DNA from: an uncultured Parasphingopyxis sp.
GTDB lineage: Bacteria > Pseudomonadota > Alphaproteobacteria > Sphingomonadales > Sphingomonadaceae
Reading direction: 5' to 3'
Length of the DNA: 62,962 nt
NCBI RefSeq assembly: GCF_937129435.1
Contig: NZ_CAKZNF010000041.1
Span: 1-62,962, forward strand
Shown piece by piece: positions 19,178-28,100 of this stretch. Made by a program: the position numbers and the translations under genes. The notes beneath the pieces were generated by a model. That model saw nothing but the letters and a program-made list of their open reading frames with translations, did no database searches and was not told the origin of the DNA. The first letter of the stretch is position 1, and each line of letters opens with the position of its first letter.

Positions 19178-20143
19178 CACGGCGCAGGTGATCCAGAAGG
19201 CGTCGGCATCGTCGACGCCCGGCATTCCGCCGACATTAATACCCAGCAGGCCGGTCAGGAACGATAGCGGCAGGAAGATCGCCGCGACGATCGAGAGGAT
19301 GTACATATTGTTGTTGAGCGTCTCGTTGAGGCGGTTGGCGACGTCGTCCTTGAGCACCAGGCCGCGCTCCCTCGCCGTATCGATTTCCTCCAGAAAGCGC
19401 TGCGACCGGTCGATCACTTCGCGCAGGGAAAGCCGGTGCGTTTCATCGAGCCATTCGGGCGGCTCCATCCCCAGCCGGTTGAGCGCCTCGCGCTGCGGCG
19501 CAAGAAAGCGGCGCAGCCCGACAAGCTCCTGCCGCAAGTCGCCAAGTTCGCGACGCAGATCCGCCGGGTCGTCGGTTTCGGCGCGTTCCTCGATCGCGTC
19601 GAGCTGGTCGTCATATTCGACGACCACGGCACCAATGCGATCCGTGAGTTGCTCGATCAGGGCGACGAACAGGTCGCTCGCGGTTTTCGGTCCATCGCCG
19701 ACGCCGACCAGATGTTCGAAGAGATCACGCACCGTGCGCAACTTTTCCTCGCGCACCGTGATCAGCCGACGGCCGTCGCACCAGACGCGCAGCGCGACCA
19801 TGTCCTCGACTTCGCTCCCCGGATTGAGGTTCACGCCGCGCAGGATCGCGACGAATCCCTTCGAACCATGAAACACGCGCGGCCGCGATTCCGGTGAGAG
19901 CATCGCGCCGGCTGTCGGTTCGGTCAGCCCGCCCTCGGTCGGCAACCAGGTCCTGACGCGCTCCGATGATCCATTGACGTGCAGCCAGATCGGAGGGCGC
20001 GACGGCGACCAGCTCTCGACAGCCTCCCATCCAACCCTTTGCGCCCCGCCCTCGCCATCGAGCAGACAGGCAAAGATCAGCCCGTCGGCCTCGTCAAGCG
20101 GCTGGCGCTCCTGCAACTCGGGATGGTCTGGCTTGCTCATCAT
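19121..20143 (-). CDS. CorA/ZntB family metal transporter
   Basis: 340 residues with a long soluble N-terminal domain, extended helices (about 150-270) and two C-terminal TM helices. The pore signature reads GINVGGMPG, the G-x-N form found in ZntB-type members rather than the GMN of magnesium CorA. ZntB is described as a zinc transporter, so zinc is the best guess. Start MMSKPDH with AGGA just upstream; the second ATG at 20140 is equally possible. The 3' end overlaps the BASS gene on the other strand by 57 bp. Confidence 0.9.
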   Translation of the reverse strand: MMSKPDHPELQERQPLDEADGLIFACLLDGEGGAQRVGWEAVESWSPSRPPIWLHVNGSSERVRTWLPTEGGLTEPTAGAMLSPESRPRVFHGSKGFVAILRGVNLNPGSEVEDMVALRVWCDGRRLITVREEKLRTVRDLFEHLVGVGDGPKTASDLFVALIEQLTDRIGAVVVEYDDQLDAIEERAETDDPADLRRELGDLRQELVGLRRFLAPQREALNRLGMEPPEWLDETHRLSLREVIDRSQRFLEEIDTARERGLVLKDDVANRLNETLNNNMYILSIVAAIFLPLSFLTGLLGINVGGMPGVDDADAFWITCAVLAVLLVVELIIFRKLKWL

Positions 20144-20333
20144 CCAATCCTATGAGGCCGCGGGCCATTCGGCCAGCAGGAGCTGTCAATATCGGTCGAA
20201 ACGGTGAAACACATCAATCTATTGCTGTTCAATCACGCAATTTTCTGTCAATAAGGCTTCGGGATCGCGCGATGAAACACCAGCGGCACTAGCGGGCTGG
20301 TATCGTGAAACGATCAACCAGGGGGAAATCAGG

Positions 20334-20933
20334 ATGCACAGGAAATACACAGCCGCGGCATGCGCCGCGTTGCTTGCCACGTCGGCCGTCCCGGCTCAGG
20401 CGCAGGAACGCTATCTCGGCGACATCTTCATTGCCGGCTACACCTTCTGCCCGCGCGGCACCACCTCGGCCGAAGGGCAACTGCTTGCGATATCGCAATA
20501 TTCTGCATTGTTCTCGTTGTACGGCACCACCTATGGCGGTAACGGAACGACCAATTTCCAGCTGCCCGACCTGCGTAGCCGGAGCCCGGTCGGCCAGGGA
20601 CCGGGGCCGGGCCTGACCAACTATCCGCAAGGTGCGACAGGCGGTGTCGAGAGCATCACGCTAACCAACAACCAGCTGCCGACTCACCGCCATGACGCGC
20701 GTGTGCGTGCCTCCGGCGGAGCGCCGAACACCAACGATCCGAACGGCAACACCTTTGCCACCTTTCCGCCGGGCACGAATCAATACACGACCGCTGCGGA
20801 CAATGTGACGATGGCCAATGACGAGGTGCAGGTGGCCAACACCGGGAACGGCCAGCCATTCAACAATCGAAACCCCTTCCTTTCGATGCGCTACTGCGTG
20901 GTTCTTGAGGGCATTTTCCCGTCGCGGAATTGA
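20334..20933 (+). CDS. secreted tail-collar (MdpB-like) protein, copy 1
   Basis: 199 residues: signal peptide ending PAQA-Q, then a phage tail-collar fold (RYLGDIFIAGYTFCPRGTTSAEGQLLAIS...ALFSLYGTTYGGNGTTNFQLPDLRSRSPVG) and a distal part NQLPTHRHDARVRASGG...YCVVLEGIFP. Unlike phage fibres it has its own export signal and no phage neighbours. It belongs to the family also called microcystin-dependent protein. Two cysteines (FCPRG and RYCVV) may pair. It is followed 42 bp later by a near-identical second copy. Probably a surface or secreted trimeric beta-protein. Confidence 0.85.
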   Translation: MHRKYTAAACAALLATSAVPAQAQERYLGDIFIAGYTFCPRGTTSAEGQLLAISQYSALFSLYGTTYGGNGTTNFQLPDLRSRSPVGQGPGPGLTNYPQGATGGVESITLTNNQLPTHRHDARVRASGGAPNTNDPNGNTFATFPPGTNQYTTAADNVTMANDEVQVANTGNGQPFNNRNPFLSMRYCVVLEGIFPSRN

Positions 20934-20975
20934 TGAAAGACGCGACTATCGATTCAAGATTTCAGGGGAAATGAC

Positions 20976-21575
20976 ATGACCAAGAAACTGTTCATCAGCG
21001 TCGCGGCCGTCGCCATCGCATCGGCAACCGCGCCAGCCCAGGCACAGGACCGCTATCTCGGCGACGTCTTCATCGCCGGTTACGGCTTTTGCCCGCGCAA
21101 TACGACATCGGCGGAGGGGCAGTTGCTCGCAATATCGTCGAACACGGCGCTCTTCTCGCTCTACGGCACCACCTATGGCGGTGACGGACGAACGACCTTC
21201 CAGCTACCCGACTTTCGCAGCCGCAGCCCTGTCGGCCAGGGGCCAGGGCCGGGGCTGACCAACTATCCGCAGGGCGCGCGGGGCGGTGTCGAAACGATCA
21301 CATTGACGACCGATCAGATGCCAACACACCGGCACGATGCCCGCGTGCGTGCCTCCGGTGGAGCGCCGAATACCAACGATCCGTCGGGCAACACCTTCGC
21401 GACCTTCCCGGCGGGGACCAATCAGTACACGACCGCCGCGGACAATGTGACAATGGCTAATGACGAGGTGCAGGTGGCCAACACGGGCACCGGACAGTCA
21501 TATAACAATCGCAACCCGTTTCTCTCATTGCGCTATTGTGTCGTGCTGCAGGGCATTTTCCCGCCGCGCAACTAG
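20976..21575 (+). CDS. secreted tail-collar (MdpB-like) protein, copy 2
   Basis: 199 residues, the same length as copy 1, without gaps and with most substitutions in the signal peptide and a few surface positions (for example TFCPRGTTS versus GFCPRNTTS; NNQLPTHRH versus TDQMPTHRH). The signal peptide ends PAQA-Q. The stretch NTNDPSGNTFATFPAGTNQYTTAADNVTMANDEVQVANTG is almost unchanged between copies. It has its own AGGGGAA ribosome site and a strong terminator after the stop. Tandem duplication is clear from sequence; the role is not known. Confidence 0.85.
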   Translation: MTKKLFISVAAVAIASATAPAQAQDRYLGDVFIAGYGFCPRNTTSAEGQLLAISSNTALFSLYGTTYGGDGRTTFQLPDFRSRSPVGQGPGPGLTNYPQGARGGVETITLTTDQMPTHRHDARVRASGGAPNTNDPSGNTFATFPAGTNQYTTAADNVTMANDEVQVANTGTGQSYNNRNPFLSLRYCVVLQGIFPPRN

Positions 21576-21594
21576 CAACGATACGACCGGATGT

Positions 21595-21626
21595 GCCGCC
21601 CGGACACGCGCTTCGGGCGGCCTTTC
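21595..21626. terminator. terminator between convergent genes
   Basis: Perfect 8-bp stem GCCGCCCG...CGGGCGGC with an 11-nt loop, followed by CTTTCC. It lies between the stop of the second tail-collar gene and the stop of glsA and probably ends the rightward transcript. Confidence 0.75.
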
Positions 21627-21631
21627 CTCAC

Positions 21632-22555
21632 TCAGCCGAAGACCGACCAGCCGGTTCGCTCGACCAATGCCTCCAGCGCGAGAGCGCCGACCTTCGATGT
21701 CCCCGCCTCGTTGAGACCCGGCGACCAGACCGCCACCGTTCCCTCGCCAGGCGCGACGACGAGAATCCCGCCGCCCACGCCGCTTTTCCCCGGCAATCCG
21801 ATACGAAAGGCGAAATCGCCCGAATTGTCGTAATGGCCGCAGCTCATCATGATCGCGTTGATGCGGCGGCAGCGTTGCGGCGTCAGGATGCGCTCGCCGG
21901 TCACCGGATCCTTGCCGTCGAACGCCAGGAACAACGCGGCGCGCGCCAGTTGCGCACACGAAAGCCGGAGCGCGCAGTGGCGGAAATAGGCTGAAAGCAC
22001 CGTTTCGACGTCGTTTTCCAAATTGCCGAAGCTCTTCATGAACCAGGCGAGGCTGCGGTTGCGCGCGCCGGTTTCGCTTTCGGAGCGGGCGACCTCCGCG
22101 TCGAAATCGATCGACGCATCCTCCGCATGATCGCGCAACACCCGGAGCAGCCAGTCGATCGCCGCGTCGGCATCGTTGCCGTCGATCAGATGGTCGGTGA
22201 CGACGATCGCGCCGGCATTGATCAGCGGATTGCGCGGAATGCCGTTTTCCTTTTCGAGCTGGACGATCGAATTGAACGAAGTGCCGGAGGGTTCGCGGCC
22301 GACGCGCTGCCACAGCGCGTCGCCGACATTTTCAAGCGCAAGGCTCAGCGTGAATACCTTGGAGATGCTCTGGACGGAGAATCCCTCATGGGCATCTCCG
22401 GCCGCGTGACAGCCGCCATCGGGCGTCGCGACCGCAATTCCGAATTTCATCGGATCGATACAGGCGAGCGCGGGGATATAATCCGCCACCTTCCCCTCGC
22501 CGCGATGCGGTTCGACGGCTGTGGCGACTTCGCCGACGATATCTTCGATGTTCAT
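21632..22555 (-). CDS. glsA: glutaminase A
   Basis: 307 residues; hydrolyses L-glutamine to glutamate and ammonia. Beta-lactamase-like fold with the S-x-x-K nucleophile motif in [17 protein letters not shown], the family block [24 protein letters not shown], and the glycine-rich end [15 protein letters not shown]. Length is standard for bacterial GlsA. The ATG at 22555 has no strong ribosome site. The gene stands alone, divergent from telA, with the telA operator in the 158-bp gap. Confidence 0.95.
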   Translation of the reverse strand: MNIEDIVGEVATAVEPHRGEGKVADYIPALACIDPMKFGIAVATPDGGCHAAGDAHEGFSVQSISKVFTLSLALENVGDALWQRVGREPSGTSFNSIVQLEKENGIPRNPLINAGAIVVTDHLIDGNDADAAIDWLLRVLRDHAEDASIDFDAEVARSESETGARNRSLAWFMKSFGNLENDVETVLSAYFRHCALRLSCAQLARAALFLAFDGKDPVTGERILTPQRCRRINAIMMSCGHYDNSGDFAFRIGLPGKSGVGGGILVVAPGEGTVAVWSPGLNEAGTSKVGALALEALVERTGWSVFG

Positions 22556-22617
22556 GCCACGGGCCTAGCGCAGCGGCATATCGGGGTGGAAGCGGGAAAT
22601 AGCGCCAATCGCACGAT

Positions 22618-22655
22618 TTGAACTCGATCCGATAGTGTATTATATCGATAATACA
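22618..22655 (+). promoter_or_regulatory. sigma-70-type promoter with overlapping palindromic operator upstream of telA
   Basis: TTGAAC (22618-22623), 17-bp spacer, TATATC (22641-22646). The inverted repeat TGTATTAT-N4-ATAATACA (22636-22655) covers the -10 element. Its arms are perfect over 8 bp and very AT-rich in a GC-rich genome. A repressor binding here would block telA transcription. The regulator is not identifiable from this window. Confidence 0.65.
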
Positions 22656-22713
22656 GCACTTGAAACTGTCGCGGATCGGCGGCATCTAGCGGGAAACGGC
22701 AGGAAGGAACGAC

Positions 22714-23949
22714 ATGGCCACCACCCCGACCCCAGAAGGCCCGACATCCGAAGGCGCGCCCACCGCGACGAAGGAAGAGACGACACTCAGCCTCGACGCG
22801 CCCGATCCGGTGCCGACAGTGACGGCCGAAAAGGCGGCAGGCCTTGTGCCGGTCGATCCCGAAAAACAGGCCAAACTCAACGAGAAGGTCGACAAGTTTG
22901 TCGACGAGCTGATCGCGCAGGACGCGAACAGCCCCGAATTCGGCGAGAAGGTCGACCAGATCACCCATATGGGCCGCAAGGAAATCGCCGCGGCATCGGG
23001 CCAGTCGAATCGCTTCCTCGACCGCCCCGTCCGCTCGATGGACGAGAACAGCGCCATCGGCACCGATCTCGCCGAACTGCGCCGCACGGTCGAGGATCTC
23101 GACCCCGCGACGCGCGGCAGCCTGACCGGGTCGCGCAAGCTGTTCGGAATCATCCCCTGGGGCAACAAGCTCAGAAACTATTTCGACAGCTACAAGAGCG
23201 CGCAGAGCCATATCTCCGAAATCCTGAAGCGCCTGTCCTCAGGTAAGGACGAGCTGACCAAGGACAATGCGGCGATCGCCGTCGAACGGCAGAATCTCTG
23301 GGATGCGATGGGCAAGCTCGAGCAGATGATCCACGTCGCCAAGGCGCTCGACGCGAAGCTCGAAGCCAAGGCGAACGAACTCGACGCGACCGACCCGGAA
23401 AAGGCCAAGGCCGTCCGCGAAACCGCGCTCTTTTACGTCCGCCAGCGGACGCAGGACCTGCTGACCCAGATGGCCGTCAGCGTGCAAGGGTATCTCGCGC
23501 TCGATCTGGTCAAGAAGAACAATGTCGAGCTGATCAAGGGCGTCGACCGGGCCTCGACGACCACCGTCGGCGCCCTGCGAACGGCCGTTACCGTGGCACA
23601 GGCGATGACAAACCAGAAGCTGGTGCTCGACCAGATCACGGCGCTCAATACGACGACCGCGAACATGATCGATTCGACCGGCGAGATGCTGAAGACGCAG
23701 ACCGGCGCGATCCACAAACAGGCGGCCGAATCGACGATCCCGCTCGAAACGCTCCAGCGCGCCTTCCAGAACATCTACGACACGATGGACGAGATCGACC
23801 GTTTCAAACTCGAAGCACTGGGTTCGATGAAGCAGACCGTGACTTCGCTAGAAGGCGAGATCGAGAAATCCAAGGGCTATATTGCCCGCGCCGAGGGGGC
23901 CGAACGCGGCCAGGCCAAGGCAGCGCCGATGCTGGAGGCCCTCGATTGA
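22714..23949 (+). CDS. toxic anion resistance protein TelA family
   Basis: 411 residues, soluble and largely helical. It has the full TelA/KlaA architecture with a Thr/Glu-rich N-terminus and the conserved core GNKLRNYFDSYKSAQSHISEILKRLSSGKDELTKDN, ending with SLEGEIEKSKGYIARAE. Family members are linked with tellurite, bacteriocin and envelope-stress resistance, but the biochemical role is not settled. The ribosome site is AGGAA before ATG 22714. It is probably co-transcribed with the membrane gene 31 bp downstream, under the palindromic operator. Confidence 0.9.
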   Translation: MATTPTPEGPTSEGAPTATKEETTLSLDAPDPVPTVTAEKAAGLVPVDPEKQAKLNEKVDKFVDELIAQDANSPEFGEKVDQITHMGRKEIAAASGQSNRFLDRPVRSMDENSAIGTDLAELRRTVEDLDPATRGSLTGSRKLFGIIPWGNKLRNYFDSYKSAQSHISEILKRLSSGKDELTKDNAAIAVERQNLWDAMGKLEQMIHVAKALDAKLEAKANELDATDPEKAKAVRETALFYVRQRTQDLLTQMAVSVQGYLALDLVKKNNVELIKGVDRASTTTVGALRTAVTVAQAMTNQKLVLDQITALNTTTANMIDSTGEMLKTQTGAIHKQAAESTIPLETLQRAFQNIYDTMDEIDRFKLEALGSMKQTVTSLEGEIEKSKGYIARAEGAERGQAKAAPMLEALD

Positions 23950-23980
23950 TCCAACCCCCCTTCCCCGCATGTGAGAAACG

Positions 23981-24703
23981 ATGGAAATGACGTCCGAATC
24001 CGACCGTATCCTGCAACAGGCAGATCAGCTGCTCCGCCGCGTATCGCCGGCGGCGCGCGACCTTGCCCGTCGCCAGCGCCAGCGGCGTCAGCAACGGATG
24101 ATGCGGCGGCTTCGCACGGCGGTCATCTGGGGTGCGGTGATCATGGCGGCGATTATCGGCGTCAGCATGGTGCTCAGCGCGCTCAACCTCGCATGGATCG
24201 TCGGCGGACTGATCATCTGCGCGATCATCGCCTTCTTCATCCTTGTCGCGCCGGGCGAGGAAGAGACGACGGCGGAAAAGCTGATGGAGAGCGAACTGCC
24301 CGCGCTTCCGGCGAAGACCGAGAGCTGGCTGGCCAGCCAGCGGCTCGCCCTGCCCGCCCCGGCCGCGCGGCAACTGGACGGTATCGCGACGCGGCTGGAA
24401 GAACTTCGGCCGCAGCTGGAAAATCTCGACCCGCGCGAACCTGCGGCGGTGGAGGTCCGGCGCCTCGTCGGCGTCGAACTTCCCGAACTCGTCGAGGGCT
24501 ATAAGCGCGTTCCCGAACATCTGCGCCGCGACGATGGGCGCGGGCGCAGCCCCGAAAAGCAGCTAGTAGAGGGCCTCGGCATCGTCGAGGAAGAAATCGG
24601 CCGCATGACGCGCCAGCTCGCCTCGGGCGACCTCGACGCGCTGGCGACGCAGGGCAAATATCTCGAACTCAAATATCGCGGCGACGAGGAAGTCAGCGGA
24701 TAG
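23981..24703 (+). CDS. two-TM membrane protein paired with TelA (XpaC-like role)
   Basis: 240 residues. A basic N-terminus (ARRQRQRRQQRMMRRL) precedes two membrane helices at about 46-90 (VIWGAVIMAAIIGVSMVL and IVGGLIICAIIAFFILV), then a cytoplasmic helical domain with LEELRPQLENLDPREPAAVEVRRLVGVELPELVEGYKRVP. TelA genes are frequently paired with XpaC-type membrane proteins, and this gene fits that position and layout, though I cannot confirm homology. ATG 23987 is an alternative start. Confidence 0.7.
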   Translation: MEMTSESDRILQQADQLLRRVSPAARDLARRQRQRRQQRMMRRLRTAVIWGAVIMAAIIGVSMVLSALNLAWIVGGLIICAIIAFFILVAPGEEETTAEKLMESELPALPAKTESWLASQRLALPAPAARQLDGIATRLEELRPQLENLDPREPAAVEVRRLVGVELPELVEGYKRVPEHLRRDDGRGRSPEKQLVEGLGIVEEEIGRMTRQLASGDLDALATQGKYLELKYRGDEEVSG

Positions 24704-24725
24704 GCTGGCCCCGATGCCGCTTTGT

Positions 24726-24819
24726 CGTCATTGCGAGGAGCCGAAGGCGACGCGGCAATCCAGAGCCGCAAAGAACCCTGCTTGCCGCTCTGGGTTGCTT
24801 CGCTTCGCTCGCAATGACG
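24726..24819. repeat. 94-bp intergenic inverted-repeat element, copy 1
   Basis: Begins CGTCATTGCGAGGAGCCGAA and ends with the near inverse TTCGCTCGCAATGACG; imperfect arms CGGCAATCCAGAG / CTCTGGGTTGCTTCG inside. The same 94-bp element, in the same orientation, lies at 27967-28060. It lies just beyond the end of phaA. Confidence 0.8.
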
Positions 24820-24854
24820 GGAAAGCCAACTGCCAGCCTTCCGGTATCACCTTC

Positions 24855-26027
<1,173 letters not shown>

Positions 26028-26075
26028 GGGACGACTCCTTGGGAAACGATTGTTGTTTGTTTTCCGGCGTCGATA

Positions 26076-27107
26076 TCACCCTTGCTGCACCTGCGAAAGC
26101 CATGTCGCAAGCGGCTCCCATAGCGACTGACGCGCTCTCCCGCCGACGATCATGCCGACATGGCCCTGCGCCAGCGTCCAGACTTCGCCGGCGCGCGCCG
26201 CGCTCGCCTCGGGAACGATGCGATCGGTGGAAGATACGATGTCGAGAACGGGGCAATCCAGCGCCGAAAGATCGACGGTCTCGCCGCAGATTTTCCACTC
26301 CCCCTTGCCAGTGACGTTCAGGCCGAACAGTTCCTCGATCAGTTCCTGTCCGGCGCCGAAGGTGAGCGGAGGGCCGCCATTCGCCCAATCCTCCAGTGCG
26401 ACGAAAGCGGCCGCGGCATCGCTTTCCGGTTCGAGCGTCGCGAATTTTTCGAACTTGCGGACCGTCCGGCTGGGGTCGAGCTTCCAGAAGGCCGTTTGCA
26501 AGACTTCCATCGGCAGCGCGCCGAGCGCCTGCGCGGCGGGATGGGCCTGGTCCCACAAGGCAGACAGGCCCTCATGTGCGTCCTCCGGAAAGCCATCGAA
26601 CCGCCATGGCGACGCGATCATCGTCAGCGAGAGCGGCGCGCGAGCCGTCGCGGCGCCGGCCGCCATCGTCCCGCCGAGACAGTAGCCGACGAGATGACAG
26701 GGCCGGTCGAGCGCATCGAGCAGCGGCAGCAGCAACCGTTCGACATGTCCCGCAACGGTGAGCTTCGCCTCCTCCGCAAGCGGAGCGCCCCAGTCCATCA
26801 GCAACGGATTGAAGCCCTGTCCCGCCAGCCAGCGCAGCAGCGAATTGCCTTCCGCGAGGTCGAGTACCGTCGGTGGATTGATCAGCGACGGGACAAAAAC
26901 GACCGACGCGCCCTCCCCGCCATAATCGAGCAGCCGCGCGCGGCCATGCGAAACGCGCACCGGTGGCGGGTTGATGCGCGGGCGCCGCGGCGCCGCCTGA
27001 TAGACTCGCAACCCCGCCAACGCCCGCTTCATCCGCTCCGGTGATTGTGCGGTTTCGCTGCGCAGCAACTCAAGGAAAAGCGGGAGTGGGCGCGGTTTAT
27101 GTTGCAC
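26076..27107 (-). CDS. short PhaC-like alpha/beta hydrolase (polyhydroxyalkanoate synthase family)
   Basis: 343 residues from GTG 27107 (VQHKPRPLPLF), with GGAAAG 5 nt upstream. The frame extends to 27209 but would then overlap phaR. Alpha/beta fold with a Cys nucleophile in the lipase-like box GYCLGG, Asp in VLDIVSSTDRIVP and His in GHVGMIVG, the triad of PHA synthases. Length is close to class III PhaC (about 355) and far below class I (about 590), but no phaE partner is seen here. In sphingomonads such proteins may be PHA synthases or polyester hydrolases. It shares a 49-bp divergent promoter gap with phaR. Confidence 0.85.
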   Translation of the reverse strand: MQHKPRPLPLFLELLRSETAQSPERMKRALAGLRVYQAAPRRPRINPPPVRVSHGRARLLDYGGEGASVVFVPSLINPPTVLDLAEGNSLLRWLAGQGFNPLLMDWGAPLAEEAKLTVAGHVERLLLPLLDALDRPCHLVGYCLGGTMAAGAATARAPLSLTMIASPWRFDGFPEDAHEGLSALWDQAHPAAQALGALPMEVLQTAFWKLDPSRTVRKFEKFATLEPESDAAAAFVALEDWANGGPPLTFGAGQELIEELFGLNVTGKGEWKICGETVDLSALDCPVLDIVSSTDRIVPEASAARAGEVWTLAQGHVGMIVGGRARQSLWEPLATWLSQVQQG

Positions 27108-27156
27108 CGCACTTTCCGCAGGTGCTAAGGCAGCGGGAATATTGGGAGATTCGCCA

Positions 27157-27720
27157 ATGGCCAAGAACGCCTCCGATTCCGATACGATCATCATCAAGAA
27201 ATATGCCAACCGGCGGCTCTATAACACCGGAAGTTCGAGCTATATCACGCTCGATCATCTCGCACAGATGATCCGCGACAAGCAGGATTTCAAAGTCGTC
27301 GACGCCAAGAGCGGCGAAGATATTACCCGCGGCGTCCTGACGCAGATCATCATGGAGCAGGAAGGCGGGGGACAGAACATGCTCCCGGTCAGCTTCCTGC
27401 GCGACCTGATCGGCATGTACGGCAATTCGATGTCGGCGATGATGCCGCAATATCTCGAAGCCTCGATGCAGGCCTTCCAGCGCAACCAGGAAAAATTCCG
27501 CGAGACGATGGAAGGCGCGATCGGATCTGGCCCCTTCGGCGAGATCGCGCGGCGCAACATGGAGATGTTCGAGGCCGCAACGAGCGCTTTCGGCGGCCGC
27601 CCGGGCACGACCGCCCGGCCCGGAACCTCCGCTCCCGCCGCAAGCCGGGACGACGAAGTGGCCGCGCTCAAGGCGCAGCTCGCCGAGATGCAGGACAAGA
27701 TCGACAAGCTGAGCGACTAG
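27157..27720 (+). CDS. phaR: polyhydroxyalkanoate synthesis repressor
   Basis: 187 residues. The N-terminal DNA-binding and PHA-binding part IIIKKYANRRLYNTGSSSYITLDHLAQMI is the strongly conserved PHB_acc_N domain, followed by the accumulation-regulator domain (FLRDLIGMYGNSMSAMMPQYLEASMQAF) and a C-terminal coiled coil VAALKAQLAEMQDKIDKL. PhaR binds PHA granules and represses phasin and PHA genes until polymer is present. ATG 27157 has GGGAGAT upstream. It is divergent from the phaC-phaA pair, which it may control. Confidence 0.95.
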   Translation: MAKNASDSDTIIIKKYANRRLYNTGSSSYITLDHLAQMIRDKQDFKVVDAKSGEDITRGVLTQIIMEQEGGGQNMLPVSFLRDLIGMYGNSMSAMMPQYLEASMQAFQRNQEKFRETMEGAIGSGPFGEIARRNMEMFEAATSAFGGRPGTTARPGTSAPAASRDDEVAALKAQLAEMQDKIDKLSD

Positions 27721-27751
27721 GCCGCATTGCTTCGGCAGGGGCGCGGAAATC

Positions 27752-27952
27752 ATGCCGCATCTTCATCCGCGCACGCTGTTCATCGCGCTCGGCATCGGCT
27801 TTCTGCTCGCCGCCGCCTGGGCCTCATGGATGGACAGGCGGCGTCAGAATCGCGCCAACCCCGATCGCGTCGGCATCGTCAGCTGGCCGCTGATTCTGGT
27901 GCTTGCCCTGACGGGAGCGGCGATCATGGCGCTCTTGGCGATACGAGCTTAG
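27752..27952 (+). CDS. small two-TM membrane protein
   Basis: 66 residues: MPHLHPRTLFIALGIGFLL... forms the first helix, a basic loop RRRQNRANPDRVG, then a second helix (IVSWPLILVLALTGAAIMALL). It follows phaR by 31 bp and ends 14 bp before the second 94-bp repeat element. I do not recognise the family; it may be in the same transcript as phaR. Confidence 0.6.
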   Translation: MPHLHPRTLFIALGIGFLLAAAWASWMDRRRQNRANPDRVGIVSWPLILVLALTGAAIMALLAIRA

Positions 27953-27966
27953 GCAGGTCTAGCGAT

Positions 27967-28060
27967 CGTCATTGCGAGGAGCCAAAGGCGACGCGGCAAT
28001 CCAGAGCGGGAAGCGCGGCACTTCGCCTCCCTGGATTGCTTCGCGTCGCTCGCAATGACG
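27967..28060. repeat. 94-bp intergenic inverted-repeat element, copy 2
   Basis: Same length, orientation and outer arms (CGTCATTGCGAGGAGCCAAA...CGCTCGCAATGACG) as 24726-24819, with differences mainly in the loop. The two copies bracket the phaA-phaC-phaR block. Confidence 0.8.
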
Positions 28061-28100
28061 GATTGGCGGTAGAGTAGCGCGCGGAAACCCTGCTCAATTT

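Noticed and set aside
27105..27156. PhaR operator in the phaC/phaR gap
   Set aside because: TTGCAC-like bases occur but no clear palindrome; left uncalled.
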